From Temnothorax longispinosus (lineage: Eukaryota > Arthropoda > Insecta > Hymenoptera > Formicidae), in NCBI RefSeq assembly GCF_030848805.1, contig NC_092365.1:1-64000 (forward strand): a DNA stretch of 64,000 nucleotides, read 5' to 3'. The notes beneath the pieces were generated by a model. That model did no database searches, was not told the origin of the DNA, and saw nothing but the letters and a program-made list of their open reading frames with translations. A program made the position numbers and the translations under genes. Position 1 is the first letter of the stretch. Every line of letters begins with the position of its first letter. Positions 23,164 through 38,200 of this stretch are shown here, in pieces.

Positions 23164-26100
23164 ATGCGAACATCCGTGAACCTTGACGCGCTTATATTAC
23201 TGGCAATTCATTTGTTGTCCTGCTCCCTCGGCACGGTAGCGGCTAGCGGCGGAGCTCTCGATTCTACCCCAACCTTCCAAACCGGTGCCTCGAGCACTTC
23301 ACATTCCAAAATAGCAGCCTTCTCCGCCACCCTTACCAATGGATTGGCCCAAGCGGTGGCTCACGAATCTAGTAAGTCACCTCAGACCCTCAGACTCGAA
23401 CCATTCCAGATCTCTACTCTACTACTCTCGCCAAGAGATATTTGTCTCACTCGCCAATGTACACCTGTATGAGCATCTTGTACAGTTTACACGTATCCTG
23501 GTTAACTTGTTTCAGATGCTGATACCTGTAACGACGACCTAGCTTGCATCACTATGGCTTCTCACGATCGGTTAGGTTTAGAGGCTATAAAATCTCTCCA
23601 CAGTCAATTGGACGACGACGCTAATGGAAATGTCGATTTATCTGAATCGGATGACGTAAGGATACTTGTATCGCTTTAGGAACGATCTCTATTTGTATAC
23701 AAAACATTACAAAGATATACTTTTAACTTTGACAGTTTTTGAGAGAAGAACTACAGTACGAAGCTGGTTATGAACGGAGGCAGAGGGCTTTCCATCACAA
23801 TGACGACATGCATATTAGCGTACGAGAACTCTGGGAAGCCTGGTTGCGATCAGAGGTACGACCACCAGATATTTTTATCATTCACGTTTTATGCTGTTGT
23901 AGATAGCAACATAGATAATCTTTCATTGACATTTGTTTTGTAGTATTTTATATATATATATATACATAATGATTGTGTGTATCTTATTGTGATAGGTTCA
24001 TAATTGGACTATAGAACAAACGTCAGAATGGTTAACTTCCAACGTTGAGCTTCCTCAATATGTTCCTACTTTTATACAACACCGTGTAACTGGTGCTACG
24101 CTTCCTCGGTAAGTTTTTTCAGACGTAATGACAGATAACACGATATTCATACTTCCATATTCATCTCGCGATATATGTATATCGTCGCAAATGATATTTG
24201 AAAACAAAAGTTCTTTAAACAAAAACATTTCATTTATTTTAGATTAGCTGTGAACAATATGCAGTATCTTAGCAATGTTCTGGGTATCAAAGATCCTATC
24301 CACAAACAAAAAATTGCTCTAAAGGCAATGGATGTTGTTCTTTTTGGACCCCCCAAAGGTAAGATTTAATATTATGCTCTAGAGTCGCGCGGAGAGATCT
24401 GTATCTTTATCTATATCTATATTGCATCTAAAACTATACGTAATACGTAACAGATGCTGGACACAATGTCAAAGATTTGGTATTGGTTACATTATTATTT
24501 GGAGCACTTATTGGTTGCTGGTATGCATATCAACAAAAGAAAAATTCACAAAAGCATCTTCATAGAATGATGAAGGACATGGAAAGTTTGCACAAAGCAG
24601 AACTCGCACTGGAAACGTTGCAGGTAACTTCTTTTAAAGATATATTGAAACGTGACCCTAACGAACGTAAAAATGGATATCTTCAACTAGAAAACTTTAT
24701 TAATCGTGCATTACGTATAATCACGTGCAGAAAGAACTGGAAAGAGCAAGAATGGAACAAGAAAGTGTGGCAACTGAAAAGCAGAATTTGGAAAAACGTT
24801 TGCAAGATGAGAGCTTGGGATTACATACTTCGTATTCAGATCTTGAAGTGTCACAGTTGAAAGCGGAAATCGAAGTTAATGCCGTTCTACCTTTATTTTT
24901 TACACGTCATGCAACGTAATGTATTTTTATCACGTTATCACGTAATCTTGCAGATGTTGAAATTAGAATTGCAACGTGCTGAGGGTGAACTTGAAGACAG
25001 ATGCTGGTCACCACCAGCTGGATTGCAGCACTGGCTACAATTGACTCATGAAATTGAAAACAAAGCGTACACGAATAAAAAAATATCAGCTGAAAAACAA
25101 CTTCAACAAGCACGAGAAGCGGTAAAAAAACTAATCTTTTTGTTTTTTGTCTGAATCATTTGATGCAGTTAATTCATATATTTGTATTGGATTATCTCGA
25201 GGAAATGAACGTACCACACCTACCTAGCACTAACGAACAAACGTTCTTCATTATATTGTAGTGCGAAAAATTGCGAAAGAAACGTTCCAGCCTGGTAGGT
25301 GCCTTTGTTTCGACTCATGGAAAGTCTATCGACGAAGTTGATAAGAGCATTGTTGAAGCAAGAACTGCCTTGAACGAAGTGACAAATGAGTTGAAAGAAA
25401 GAGTGCATCGTTGGAAGCAGATTGAATTACTCTGCGGTTTCAACATAATTAACAATAATGGTTTAACGTACTTAGAGACAGTTTTATACAGAGGAACACC
25501 TAATGGTAGAGGTCTCGGTCTCAGAGGTATCTAATTCTATATTAAAATAATGTAATATTATTTATTATCGGTGCTTGTGCTAAAAAGATCGTACGTGCAA
25601 AAGGAGAAGGATAATGCTCGTAAGATTTTTATGATTTTACGGTTTTGTAAAATTCTAAATGTATGCACATATTACAGGACGACTCAGTAGCCAAGATGAT
25701 TTAGATGATGAGGCAAGTTCAGTGTACGCACCATCGTCGGTCAGTGCAGTCACTGCAGGTAAGCTGGATACGGATTCCAATGAGTACTTAGATTGATGTA
25801 CCAATGCTCATTTTATTATTATCATCATCGTGGCCTGTTTATATGTCGCGTATACATATACATCGGCCACATGATATTGAACCCTTTTTGACGATAGTTT
25901 ACTAATGAGTTGAATTCTGTGTTTAATAATAGAGAAAATATTTTTTGTAGCATTGATAACTTTATACCAATAACAGACATATAACATTATAAAATTTCCG
26001 TACGTTGTTAACATTGGAATATCGTGTGCCTTAGGCATGTGTACATTGTAACCACTGTATAATAACGTGGCTAACATGTGCATATGAGGAATGCAGAATG

Positions 26101-28696
26101 CAATCCACGTTTGCATATGTTATCTGATAAGTGAGAGATTATACAAGAAGTAATAATTAAATAAATGATGCCATTATCGTGCCAATATATGCTAATGTAT
26201 CGATATTTTGAATATGTGATATGTGATATGGAAAGTAAAAATTAATTTTACGAATACTCATGAATCAGTTAAAATAAGTCAATTAAAAAAGGTGATACAT
26301 CTCAAAACAATGCTATAACAAATAAGACGTGAATTATAAGTATAAACGCTTGAAATATGAGAGTTATGAAAGCTACTGTGTCTATGTATCTATCTTGTTT
26401 TATGTACAATCGGCTCTTTTATGTTTATCACTTTTTAGGGACTATGTTTTCTTAAGATATAATTTTAACCTTGATGATTTGATTCAGTATTTAATAAGTG
26501 GCAAAGTGATACATATCTCATATAAACGTAGTATTTTTACATACTTAATACTATAAAGAAAATTATTAATCTTATAAATTAAAAGGAATTTTTACGCAAA
26601 ACAACATGACGAATATGATTTTTCTTTAAAATGTTTAATTACATTCCACGTATCTAGCATTATGACAGTATTAGTATTAGATCTGATTGCAACATATACA
26701 TGACGATAGTGTGAGAATTATTCGTTGAAGAACTATTACGTAGAACATTACTTTTATATGGCTACGACACAAAGTAAAATATTAAATTGTACATAATAAC
26801 AATATGTTTCATAAATGTACATAGATACGGATCTTACAATCATGGGCAAAGTTATATTATATATATGTATATATAATGGAAAAAATCCAGATGTGCAATA
26901 ATTTTCTATTAAAATACATGAATTCTTGTCAATCTTGATATAAGATATGATGTAGGATCATAAAACCGTCGATAATTAATGTATTATGGGCATTATATAT
27001 GTAAATAAGATATATATATATATATATATACATTTATATACAAAATATTTTTAGGATCGATTTTATTATTCGACAATAGTCGACGTGTGTGCATATTTAA
27101 AACAGCTTTGTACTTTGTCTCAAATGTTGTCTTGTTGTCAAATGTGACACCTTGTTATTCCAAAGGGATAAAAAACTATCCAGTTGTAAACGATTAGCAC
27201 GTAGAATTTAAATTGTTGCTCCTAAAATAATTTTGTAAATCATGTATTGTTCTGCAGTTATCTATTTGTCAAAGAAACGATGCCTTAAAATGTATTCCAT
27301 ATATGTATATTACAGTGAGTTTAGTGAGTTTTTTGTTTTATAAAGATTACATAACATAATGGCGTTATTTTTCTGTATGAAACATTTAGTACGCGCTATT
27401 AATAAATTCAAGCGAGCTTGGAAAAATAAGAACATATGGGCAAACTTATTAATATGACCTATATTGAACTCTAGTACTCCGACTTGTTGCATGTTTTTAA
27501 TTTCAAAGCCTAGCGCACATTAACGTGCTAACAGTATTAGATAATGGACAGTCAAATATAGCTTTTATACATATTGTTTAAAATTCATTGACCCTCAGCT
27601 CTTGTTATTTCTGATGGTTGCAACTTTATAAAGATGATAAAGATTGTGCAGTTTTTTCTATTTGTAGTTTAGATAAAGACATTTTGAAAAGTGGACTGGT
27701 ACTAACGTAGGAAACTAACTGATTAAAAATTATCTCATAAAGAAAAAATAAGTCTTATTCAAACTTAACATTCTATGCTACATATGGATGATGAATTATG
27801 CGAGAAATGATTCTGAATGCAACTGAACGAATCGCATTTTCTCTAGTGCAAGTTTGTGCAATATATGACATATACATGTACATTTTAAAAATTCTAATTT
27901 ATATCATACATATTTTAATACGGCACAATAGTGTAAAGAAAGACTTTACGGGATGCGAGCATCTCGTGTACGTGTGTCAATGTGTCAAAGCGCTGCACGA
28001 GAGAATCAATTTTTTTACTGTATACTTGACAATGCAAATCGATGCTTTCACTTCTTGCAGCTTTCATTATAGTACCATTGTCCTCTTAGCGATAAAGAAA
28101 GGAATTTGGACATCATACATCATACACTTGACATATTCGTAGGTATTTTGGAGAATTCAGCGTGGAAGGAATCATCGGTACCGCCCGGTGGTCGATTTGG
28201 AAGTGAACTCTCCGATTCTTCGAGCAGCGAAGCGGAGAAAGAAACACATGGGATCGTTCACTTTGTACTAGGTGATGGACCAGAAGAGCCCGCTGGAGTC
28301 TCCGGAAAAACTGCGCCGTACAAAGAAAAGTTCAGCATTGTACGTTCTTACAGCCAAGACACAAATATATTGGTCAACGAGGACAAGACTTCTTCGTCGT
28401 TTCCGAAAACGTCGTATTCAGAAAATTCACTCGACATCTCGGATAGGTCCAGTTGTCGTCCTGCGACAGCGTTGACGACTGCAATGACGACAATGACAGC
28501 GGCGACGATGACAACAACGACAACGACAACGACAACGGGCGCAAAGAAATTGTTTAGAGAATTACCTACAGTAATGTCAGTCGACGATGAGACGCTCTCG
28601 ACCGATTCCAATTCTACCGCCGACAACGATGAGCTTAAACGAAGGCGCAGGAAGCTCTTTCCAGCCTTTAGAAAGAACAAAACTAAAATTACGTGA
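23164..28696 (+). CDS. Stim: STIM, ER calcium sensor for store-operated entry
   Basis: Single-pass ER protein that senses luminal calcium and gates Orai. Predicted exons: 23164-23371, 23516-23655, 23736-23855, 23996-24108, 24243-24358, 24454-24623, 24731-24874, 24954-25121, 25262-25526, 25678-25758, 28143-28696; 692 residues. Signal peptide about 1-27; EF-hand loop starting DDDANGNVDLSE near residue 102; SAM domain about 157-232 (NWTIEQTSEWLTSN); membrane helix about 241-258; coiled coil 1; CAD/SOAR region from about residue 345 with WSPPAGLQHWLQLTHEIE and KKRSSLVGAF. The tail is Ser/Thr-rich with an ACN-repeat threonine run and ends in KRRRRKLFPAFRKNKTK, a polybasic segment as in STIM1. Reading into the last intron gives a stop at 25796 and a 520-residue form. 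Confidence 0.93.
25759..28142 (+). other. Large last intron of STIM with an alternative 3' end
   Basis: Without splicing at 25759 the reading frame continues for 12 codons (GKLDTDSNEYLD) to TGA at 25794-25796. An AATAAA lies at about 26159, suitable for an intronic poly(A) site. The rest is AT-rich with no exon that I can support. The only repeat is a TA run near 27009-27029. Confidence 0.6.
26159..26164 (+). terminator. Candidate intronic poly(A) signal of the short STIM form
   Basis: AATAAA about 360 bp after the in-frame stop at 25796. It fits an isoform ending inside the last intron. This is inference from position only. Confidence 0.4.
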
Positions 28697-31600
28697 TGTC
28701 CGCTAGTCACATAATCTCATTTGTTACTTACGTGCTATCCGTTATAATTAGTTGTAATCGCGACATGCACTTAAGAATTATTTTACCAGTACGTATTAAT
28801 TGTTAGCTACTATTATTCACATGACAGACATACACAAACACGTACATTCTCTCTATCTCTTTGTTCTTTTTTTTCTTTTCCTTTGCGCGCGTATAAATTC
28901 ACTGAAATGTAACGATCGTTTAGGATGTTTGTTACCCCGGTGTTCCTTCCACTTTGCCAAACTTGCGTATGCGCAAAATAATAACGAAATATAAGTCAAC
29001 GGATACACGGATACACGGAAAGACATCCGACCTAGATAAATAGATTTTTAGACGTGCAATATTGAAAAGTTTTAATATTATGGCAATATATATTTTCGGT
29101 ATGTACTTTTTAGGAGACCAAACGTTCTCCAAGCCGCAAACTTTTATGAAATAAGATTTTTTCACGATGACGTTAGTAATAATAATAATAATAATAATTA
29201 TCGTTAGTGTAATCTTTTTTATCGCGATATAATTCCGTAGTTTTAGTCATCGTCTGGATACTGAGCTGGGCACAACGTTAATGTTGAAAGTATACTCTTG
29301 TCTTGTCATTCGCTTTTACGTATACGTGTTATGAAGAATGATTAACAAAGATATATGGCAGCAAGCAAGGGTATCCTCGAGTAAAACGTAAAATGATATC
29401 AAGTTATTAAAATTATCGTTACGTCTCATACCGTCCATATATACTGGCAATACAAGTGATTTACTTCGGCACTTTGGCAAAGCGAAAACGTTATAATACA
29501 AATTTTATACATTTGTACTACATATGTACTCGTAAGTAGATTGAGTGTAAAATACCGTGCAAGATTTTATCAGAAACGCGCGCTTAAAACAATTAATGAT
29601 AGCGAAATAATTTTTTCCACATCTTGTACAAACATATTCTAACAGACAACATTGGGATTTCCTTGTATTTGAATCCTTGTACGTACATCTGCAACCTGTA
29701 GAAATCTTTATGCAAGAATGTATATTCGTTAGATGAATCTTAAAATGAATTAGCTATACAGATCGCTGCTGTATAGTCGTACAGAATTTTCGGTAAATTT
29801 AGACTGTTTCAGAGTGAGCACGTTCAAAGCCCTGTTTCTTTCCATACGTTTTTACTTCAAATCTTGATGCCGCTAGAACGTAATTATATTATATTGTGTA
29901 CATAGACATACGTGATATATTTTAACATCGTTAAAACTTGACCTTCACTTAATGCACTCAGCTCAGAATCAAATAGCTTACAGGATGGCTTACATCATAG
30001 CGAGGCTGGGACTCCGTAATTTTAGTACGTTGTTAAAAGATTGTCACTGTTATTTTACGCTCGCGCGAACGCGTAAATACAATTATGTAACTATTTCCCA
30101 ACACGCTAGATTCGTTTGCAGATGATGTTTTGGCACGTTAGTCTATTTGAATAGTATTTTTATTGAATCTACGTATTCCTTTGCGGTATGCTCAAATATG
30201 TTAGTCGCACAATTTCCATCTTTATGATAAAATTGTTTTGAGTGACTTTGGTGAAAAATGTATAAATTTTCTGACCAAGCTGACCACGCATCTCAATTTC
30301 AGTATAAAGATTCAGAATGTTTTACTTGTAAACACCTTTTTTTCTGATGATTATAACACACTTTGCATTAACGCATAACGACAAATAATTCAATAATTGT
30401 AATGCTGTATTATTAGTAATTTGCTAGAGCGTCAAACTTGCTCATCTTTAAAAAGTTAACAATTTTATCATTATTGCAAGCGAAAAAATATGAGATTGAA
30501 ATGTGTCAACTTTGTCACAGGCATGGTCGCTAGCTCTCCACAAAATGTTCTTCCTTAGAGATTTTTGAAGCGATGAATTTATATTTGCAAAGGACAGTTT
30601 CCAAGGCTATATGTATCTCCATGTTATTTTTGAAATGAATGATAGATTTGACCTTACTACTTATTAAGCAGTATGAGTAAAGTTATATGAGGATTTGATC
30701 CGCGCTGCGGATCAAATTTTCGTTAAAGTTGAATATATAAAAATAGACAATTTTGTTAGTATATTCGTATTTAAATTATTATATTCTTGATACAATATTA
30801 GGATACCGGTTGCAAATGCCACGCGTCTTCCTCGGAATATAAAAGTGACAAAAATAAATGAACCAAGTTTAAAAAATTGCCAAACAAATAATAACAGAAC
30901 GTAATAAAATAAAAAAGTAGACGTACATTTAAAAAATTGCGTTTCTTTCGTATGGACTTGACGAACGTTGTTTTATATAATTTGTCTTATATTCATTTTA
31001 TTTATATTATTTTACAGACTTTAATAATCAGCCACGCGCCGGCTAAAAAATATTTATTATCAATCGATCACGTTCACAAAGGTTTTATTTGATTTTATTT
31101 AACATCACACATGCTATTATCAACTATATTCCTAACAAATCACTCGAGAAAATTCACACGTATCGATTACGTTCGATATTATTAATTAACGTCGTTTATA
31201 CGAACTTAGATTTTGAAACGTAAATAAAGTGACCTATACGCAGAGTTTACATTTAATAGCGATAAACGCAACGCCGTCCATACAGTATAAATATGTAATC
31301 TGCCGATATACAATAAATAAGCATCTCATCAACATTCAAATACTGCGTAAGAAGTAAATTGCAATTTGGCTCAAAATCTTATACTTAGGACGATAAGACC
31401 GTTGCGATAATTTTTCTACGGATTTATCTATCATATAAGTATTAAGTCATAATATCGTTACATACACACATACATATATGTATGCATGCATGCATACAAA
31501 GTTCGATGTACATACACAGCTATCGAATGACTACTGGCTATTGGGACTAGTAGCTAAAATTCTTTGACCCACGATCGGTGTAAATGGTACAGAGTTTAAA

Positions 31601-32207
31601 AACTCATAATCAGTCTTATAACATAAAAGTACAAATATATAACATATTCATATACATATACGTAACGGACGGACTACTTCGTTAGACGTTTATGCACGTA
31701 ACCGAAATGGATCAGTGTCGCGATTTGACAAATCCGCGTACGTTTTGGCAAAGAACGTTTGACAAGAACGAATGCATTTATTAAATAACGTCGCCCATTA
31801 CTTCTTAATAATATTTATATTCGTTGGTAAAAAGATATTGACATATCTCATTAAGATCTTGGTTAAAATTTTCGTTTAAAATACACAACGTACAAATATA
31901 GCAACATTGAATAAAGAATGATAGACGTATTTGAAACCGTATCGTGACAATTAATATATACTCGTTACGTAACGTCTGGCACGTTTTTGTACGTTTCTAC
32001 TTCACTTAAGCAACACGTTTTAACATGTACAAAACGCCAAAAATATAAATATACGTACAGCTACATATCCTACGCAGGTATACCAGCGAAGATTGTTAAT
32101 ACTGAATTTGCTCGAAGACGTCGCTCGACGAGAATACACTTAAAACGTGCGACGCATATTACATATGTATAATACATAAAAATATGTATAGTTAGAGATA
32201 GAAATAT
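28697..32207. other. Convergent intergenic region of STIM and LGR
   Basis: About 3.5 kb of AT-rich sequence with no exon I can support. It must hold the 3' UTRs of STIM (+) and LGR (-). Small simple repeats occur, such as ATA runs near 29178-29198 and a TATG/CATG run near 31478-31496. Confidence 0.5.
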
Positions 32208-35200
32208 TTAACTTGTATTCGATATATTCTCGTCGTCTTGTTGATCGCTGGTCTCAGCCGCGGAAGGTATCGTGGCGAGTAGCCTAACGGCCAGTCTTCC
32301 CGGAGATCCTGGAGGTTCCGGCTCCTGGATGGCGAGTTGACGAGTTAGTCGCGGCTTCGGTCTGATCGGTCTCGGCGTCGTACGCGCGCTACGTTCTAAA
32401 GAGGCACTGGATCTCGAGATGCGCCAGGTACTGGTGCTGGCAGTGGTCGCGGAACCAGAAGAGTCGTTACGCGAGGAGCTTAACGTCGAATCCTGCGATG
32501 GTTTCCTAGTGATCAGCCAAGAGGAAGTCCTCCGTTTCGGATCTAGCAGTCTGAGCGGAATGCCGCAGTGGTGCGTTTGTCGCCAAGAATCGGATCTGGA
32601 CGAGGAGAAATTTTCGCTGGACGATACCGACGACGCCCGTTTATGCTGTTTCTGTTGAATCTGGGCGATCTGGTAGGCGTACTGATCGTTACGCGCGTGC
32701 CGTGGTCGGGAGTCGCGCGTACACGGCCAGAACATTCCGGCGCTCCACCAACGGTAAGATGAGCAACGGCTTCCAGTTTCCAGGAGTCTCGATGAGTTAC
32801 AAGCGCAGGGTGTTTGAAGTCCCTGGTTCTCTCGCGACGATCGATCGACGAGACTGTTGGTATTGGCGGGTGTCTGCCGATTGCTAAAATTCGAACTATG
32901 TCGGCACCTACCGATACCTCGAGTTACACGTGACTCCTCGATCGCTTTGCATATCAACACGCAATCCTTCTTGAATTGTTTCGTAAGGATCGCGTATAGA
33001 AAAGGATTGCAACAAGAGTTGAGCGGTAGCACGAATACCGCGAAAACTTTCGCTTGCTCCAGAGACACCAACTGCAGTCCGAAGGTCGCCGTGAGAGAGA
33101 AGAAGGCTATCGGTGACCAGCAGAGAAAATCGGTGAAGACGAGTAATGCCATTCTCTTCGCTATGCGAGAATCGTTGGAATTCCACGCTTGGGAGCCTCG
33201 TATCGCGCAGTACATCTTCAAGTAGCATCCCATTAATATCAGAAAAGCTACTCCGTTAATGAGCATGAGAAATACTACGTACGCGAGTGCCGCGTTGCCA
33301 TTAGTTTCGAACGGTAAGCAAATAGCGAATTTTCTATAGTCCGAAACTCCCACGAGCGGCAGACTCGCCATGGACAAAGCGAAGCACCATCCTATCGTCA
33401 TAATATAGCCTGCGTGCTTCAGCGAGAGCCGCTTGTTCAGATGCATCGCGTGCGTTATCGCGTAATTCCTCTCCAAAGTGATCACAGCAAGGGTGTACAC
33501 GCTCAGTTCAGAGCTGAGGACTCCCAGAAAGCCAGCTAACTGACATCCGGCCGACATTTGCCACGGTATTGCATACCGTCGAAATTCTCCTAATGTCGAT
33601 GCATCAACAACAGCCAATAAACCTAAAATATACATCGTTCGTCGAATAAAGATCTCGAATAAAAGAAGTCGAATAAAAGAAGAGGTAGAATCTTTCACAC
33701 AAGTTAGTACAGCCACGGTGTAGATGCACGACGAACGTTAATATGAAATATGAGAGAAACGTACCTAGATAAATACCCATGAAAAAATCGGCAGCGGCTA
33801 AATTGCAGACTAAAAATCGTGGCACATCCATCTTGCTTCTCGAGAATATTAAGACAAACACTACAATGCCATTCCCGAGCATGGCAAGGAGGAAGACTAT
33901 CCATACGCCGCATCGTAAAGTCCACCAGTCGAATAAATCTTGGCACGGTAGGAAAGGACCTGAAACGTTCACATTTCATAAATGTTTATTTATTTTAAAT
34001 CGAAATGTTTAACATCGTCGTCGTGCATTCTATGCATTTCGAGTCATCGCCGACTCTCTAACATACCAGGTTGCGGCAAGCATTGAATTCGAGAGGGTGC
34101 AGTTCGACCTGTCGATGTCGTCCGACTGTTTAGATTCTCGAAATAATCTTCTACGTAGGAAGCCAGGTTTCCGGGATAGGTAAAGTCTGAACCAAAGTTA
34201 GCCAAAAGTTCATTTATCTGCGATCCGAATTTGTCGGTCAAATTATCTATAAAGAAGAAAAATAACGTTATTACGTCGGTGCCGTAAAGAGTAAAGATCA
34301 CGGATGAAATATGATGCTATATGATAGACGAGTGATGAAAATATTTGCTCTTTACATGCCTACGCAATAATCTCGTAAGACTATGCAGACTTTCAACGAC
34401 TAAATTCGCGGTAAATGCTTTACAGCACGTAAGTATTACCCAAATAAAACATTATAAGTACCTAAAATATATACGTAAATATAAAATGAATAAAAAGTTA
34501 ATGTATGAAAAAGGAGAGAGCATAGAGAAGACAGTTACTTACCCACGTGTGGCCAGATATCGCTAAATGTTGAATTCCACAAACTAGTATCAAAATCGTC
34601 AGTGGGAAACAAAATCGATTCCTGCACCGGCGATTTTGTGGCAGATTCCTCTACTTCGAGCGAGAGAAACGCGCAGCAGTGATAAGCGTATGACAGCAAC
34701 ATTGTTTGTACTCGTGGAAATCTTTCAGGAGATGGGAATTCTCGCAATGCAGGATTATTAAACGTCTTAAGATGCAATAATCCTGCAAGACCTCTTATCG
34801 GCAGTGTAGGGAAAACATTATTTCCTAAATTTCTATAAATAAATATCTGTATCTTACGTACGTTCAAATCGAAATTCAAATTTGTAAAAAGTATGAGACT
34901 TTACTTAGACAACGCAACGTATGCAAATGCACTTACAAGTCTTGCAACCGTTTCGTTTCTCTGAATGCATCGGGATGTATATATTCGATATAATTATTCT
35001 CCAAGTCTCTAAAATGTGATTAACGTGAATAATAGAACGTATTAGAAATACGTAAAATCGGAGTAACTTGAGCTTAAGCTTTGCACTCACAAAACTTGGA
35101 GTCTAGGTAATCCGGTAAACGCGTCACTGGAAATGCTCTGCAAGTTATTGTTGGACAAGAGGAGATCGTGCAGCATATTCAAACCTTTAAAAGTATCGTC

Positions 35201-38200
35201 AGGTAACGTAGAAATCATATTACTAGCTAAATCCCTAAAAAAAAACATAAGATTTGCATACACTATCTTCGATATTCAATGCTTCATATACATATATAAT
35301 ATATTGCATAATGTATTTACGTATTACGTTATTACATACTTACAAAACGCGAAGTTCCGTACAGTTCCGTAAATTTGGTATCTCTGTCAGAGAATTGGAT
35401 TTCATGTCGCTAAAAACAGATAGAAAAATGTATTGTCAAAAGGAGTAATAATTATTACAATAATAACTGTTACGAAAAGATTTTTCCTATTAAATAATTT
35501 CGATTAAACTTACAGACTTTTAAGTTTCGGACACAGCCGGCAAAGATTAGGAGGAACCTCCTTCAACTGGGAACGATCTAATCTCAATACTTCCAAAGAT
35601 GCTACTCCATTTAGATTGGGAAAAAGCCGCACGTCCTTCACGTTTGACAATATTCTATAATCAATAGAAAAATGTGGCGCTATACTAAGTATAATGCGGC
35701 GTACGTTTGTTTATTTATCGAATAAATTTTTTATCGTGTAAGCTAATCTCCGGCGTGCGATCGGTGCGCGGATAGACTGCGATATAATTGAAAATAAATT
35801 ACTTACAACTTACGAAGTTTGCCAAGCGTCTGGAAGGTTTCGTCGTGTATCTCCTTGATAGGATTTCCGCGTAAATCGAGCGACAGCAACGTACTAGCGT
35901 GGCGTAACGCATCTTTCGTGAGTCGTTCTATTTTGTTATTCGATATAGATCTAGAGAGATACATGAAAAACTCATGAAAGTGCGTCGCACTCGGATAACG
36001 CGAGAGATATTTCAACGAGAAACGTGATGGGTATATAGATTTTATAGACGAACAGGCACCACGTTAATAGGCACTTACAATTCTTCGAGACTAGGTAGAT
36101 TTATAGCAGCAGCCGGTATCTCGGTTAAATAATTTTCATCGAGTTCCCTGAAGATGAAGGAGAAATGAAAGATATCGTGTTACGGATACGGATATACGGA
36201 TTTGTTATATAATACGTTTCATATACGTACAATATACGAAGATTCGCTAAGTTTATAAACGCGTCATCATGAATGGCACGTAGATGATTACGTCGCAGAA
36301 ATCTAAAAATAAAGATATATATGTGTAGCGCAAAAATCTACTTCAGATTCCACGTGATATTTTCTGATTTCTCTCGTCATCATCTCCTCACGATATCATT
36401 ACGTGTATGCATACTTACAAAATTTCGAGATTGGGAAATCGATGGAAAGCACGTGGTGGAATGTCCGTTATATTGTTGTTAGTCAAATCACTGAAACAGT
36501 CATGAACGTATTCTATAAACGTACCACAACGTGGAAATATATTTATGCATAGTAAGTATATAAGATATTATTATAACAGGGTGTCTAGATAAAAAAGGAC
36601 AGAAAATGTCATGGAATTTTGTGACTTTTCTGGACGTTCGTTAACGTCTTAAAAAATGACATTTTCTGTCCTTTTTTATCTAAAAAAGTGTATAGCGGTC
36701 ATGGAACGCTTCCAGGTTTCTATGACCGCTAGACATCCTGTAATAAAGATGACAATATGAGCACACAAAGTATTTCTCACTGCACATTTCGACCGTGCAA
36801 ATCGTTTATGTCACGTTCCTAACATTACGGAAAATAACGTAAGCAAGAGGGTTGTAACTTTTTGTTCAAACATACATATGTAACAAGATTTGCGGAAGGC
36901 GAAAATGTTAGCTGGCAAAGGGTCTCCGCGAGCGCGATGTCTTCTAAAAATACGTCTTTCGCGAGAAATGATTGCGAGAGATCGTTGCACTCGTAACGTA
37001 ATGAATCGTGTTCGCGCTAGAGCGAGAAAACAGGCCTGTAAGAAAAAGGATCTAGGATAGTACGTCCATCTTCTCGGTTAAAGTAAAACTAGTTAAAGCC
37101 ACATTAGAGAGCAGATAACTCATGCAACTTGTCGAAATCAGGATGAAACGTCGGTTAAGAATGGCTTTTACAGGCACAAGTAGCCTGATAAAACTAGGAA
37201 CAGGACAATACTGAGAAAACTGGCGACGCGACACTTTTATTCTTGTGTCGCGTGAGCGTGACGCGAGAAGATCACATCAGACCGAGGGTTGCGTGGCGTT
37301 TGGCCCATTTTTATGAGTCCTTCGACCTCCTTTGCTCAGGATGGATCGATGTCTACTTATCCGCTTACCGAAAGGGGCAGCGAAGAGACAGAGCGCGGCA
37401 TTCTATATATAACAAAATAAAGAGAGAAAAGTTGTTTAGCACAACGCAAAATGTTTCGTCACATTGACGTTGAGCGCGTAGTTAAAAGAAAGAAAATGTG
37501 TGCCTTATATAGGGCACATACATAATAAGATTATATTGTCGACAACTTAACTTCGTGTTAACTTGTTATTACATAAACATAAAATAAAAAGAATAAAAAA
37601 TAGATGACGAGAATATCGGGAACACGAAAATCTAATGAAATCTAATGTGTCCGTGTTGAGCGTCGCGTCGCGAAGTGGCGGGCTAACATTTGCCCGACAT
37701 ATTTACTCGCACGCTGCAACCTGCAACCTGATGCAACCGCACTATATCCATGAACTTGATTGACTTGGTGTGTATGCATGGCATAAACATATATTATATA
37801 CATACGTATATAATGAAGAACGTTCTTTTTCTTTTCCATTACTTTGTAATCTCTTACTCGGTATTTTTCGAAAAATTTTAACACTTTACGCGTTTAATAC
37901 TCTTACACGCTCATTTTTAAACCGTGACGAACATTTAACAGTTAACTCGAGTTTCGATAGAAACGTGGAACGAATACGCGTCAGTCGCTCGCGCGGCACA
38001 CCGTGTGTCAGTGAGAGCGTACAGTACGCAGTATTTTTCCTCTCGTCCATTCGTCTTAAAATAGAAAAAGCATAAGCAGCGGTGCCTTACGCCTTACGAT
38101 ATTTTGACGCACGCTTTTTTTCAAGTTCCAAGTTCCACGGGAACTTTCTCGGCGCGCTTCGACACGAACCGTGGGTTCTACGTACGCTTTCGGGATCATG

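Noticed and set aside
28348..28710. 120-residue antisense frame with a valine run
   Set aside because: Shadow of the STIM threonine tract in the last exon.
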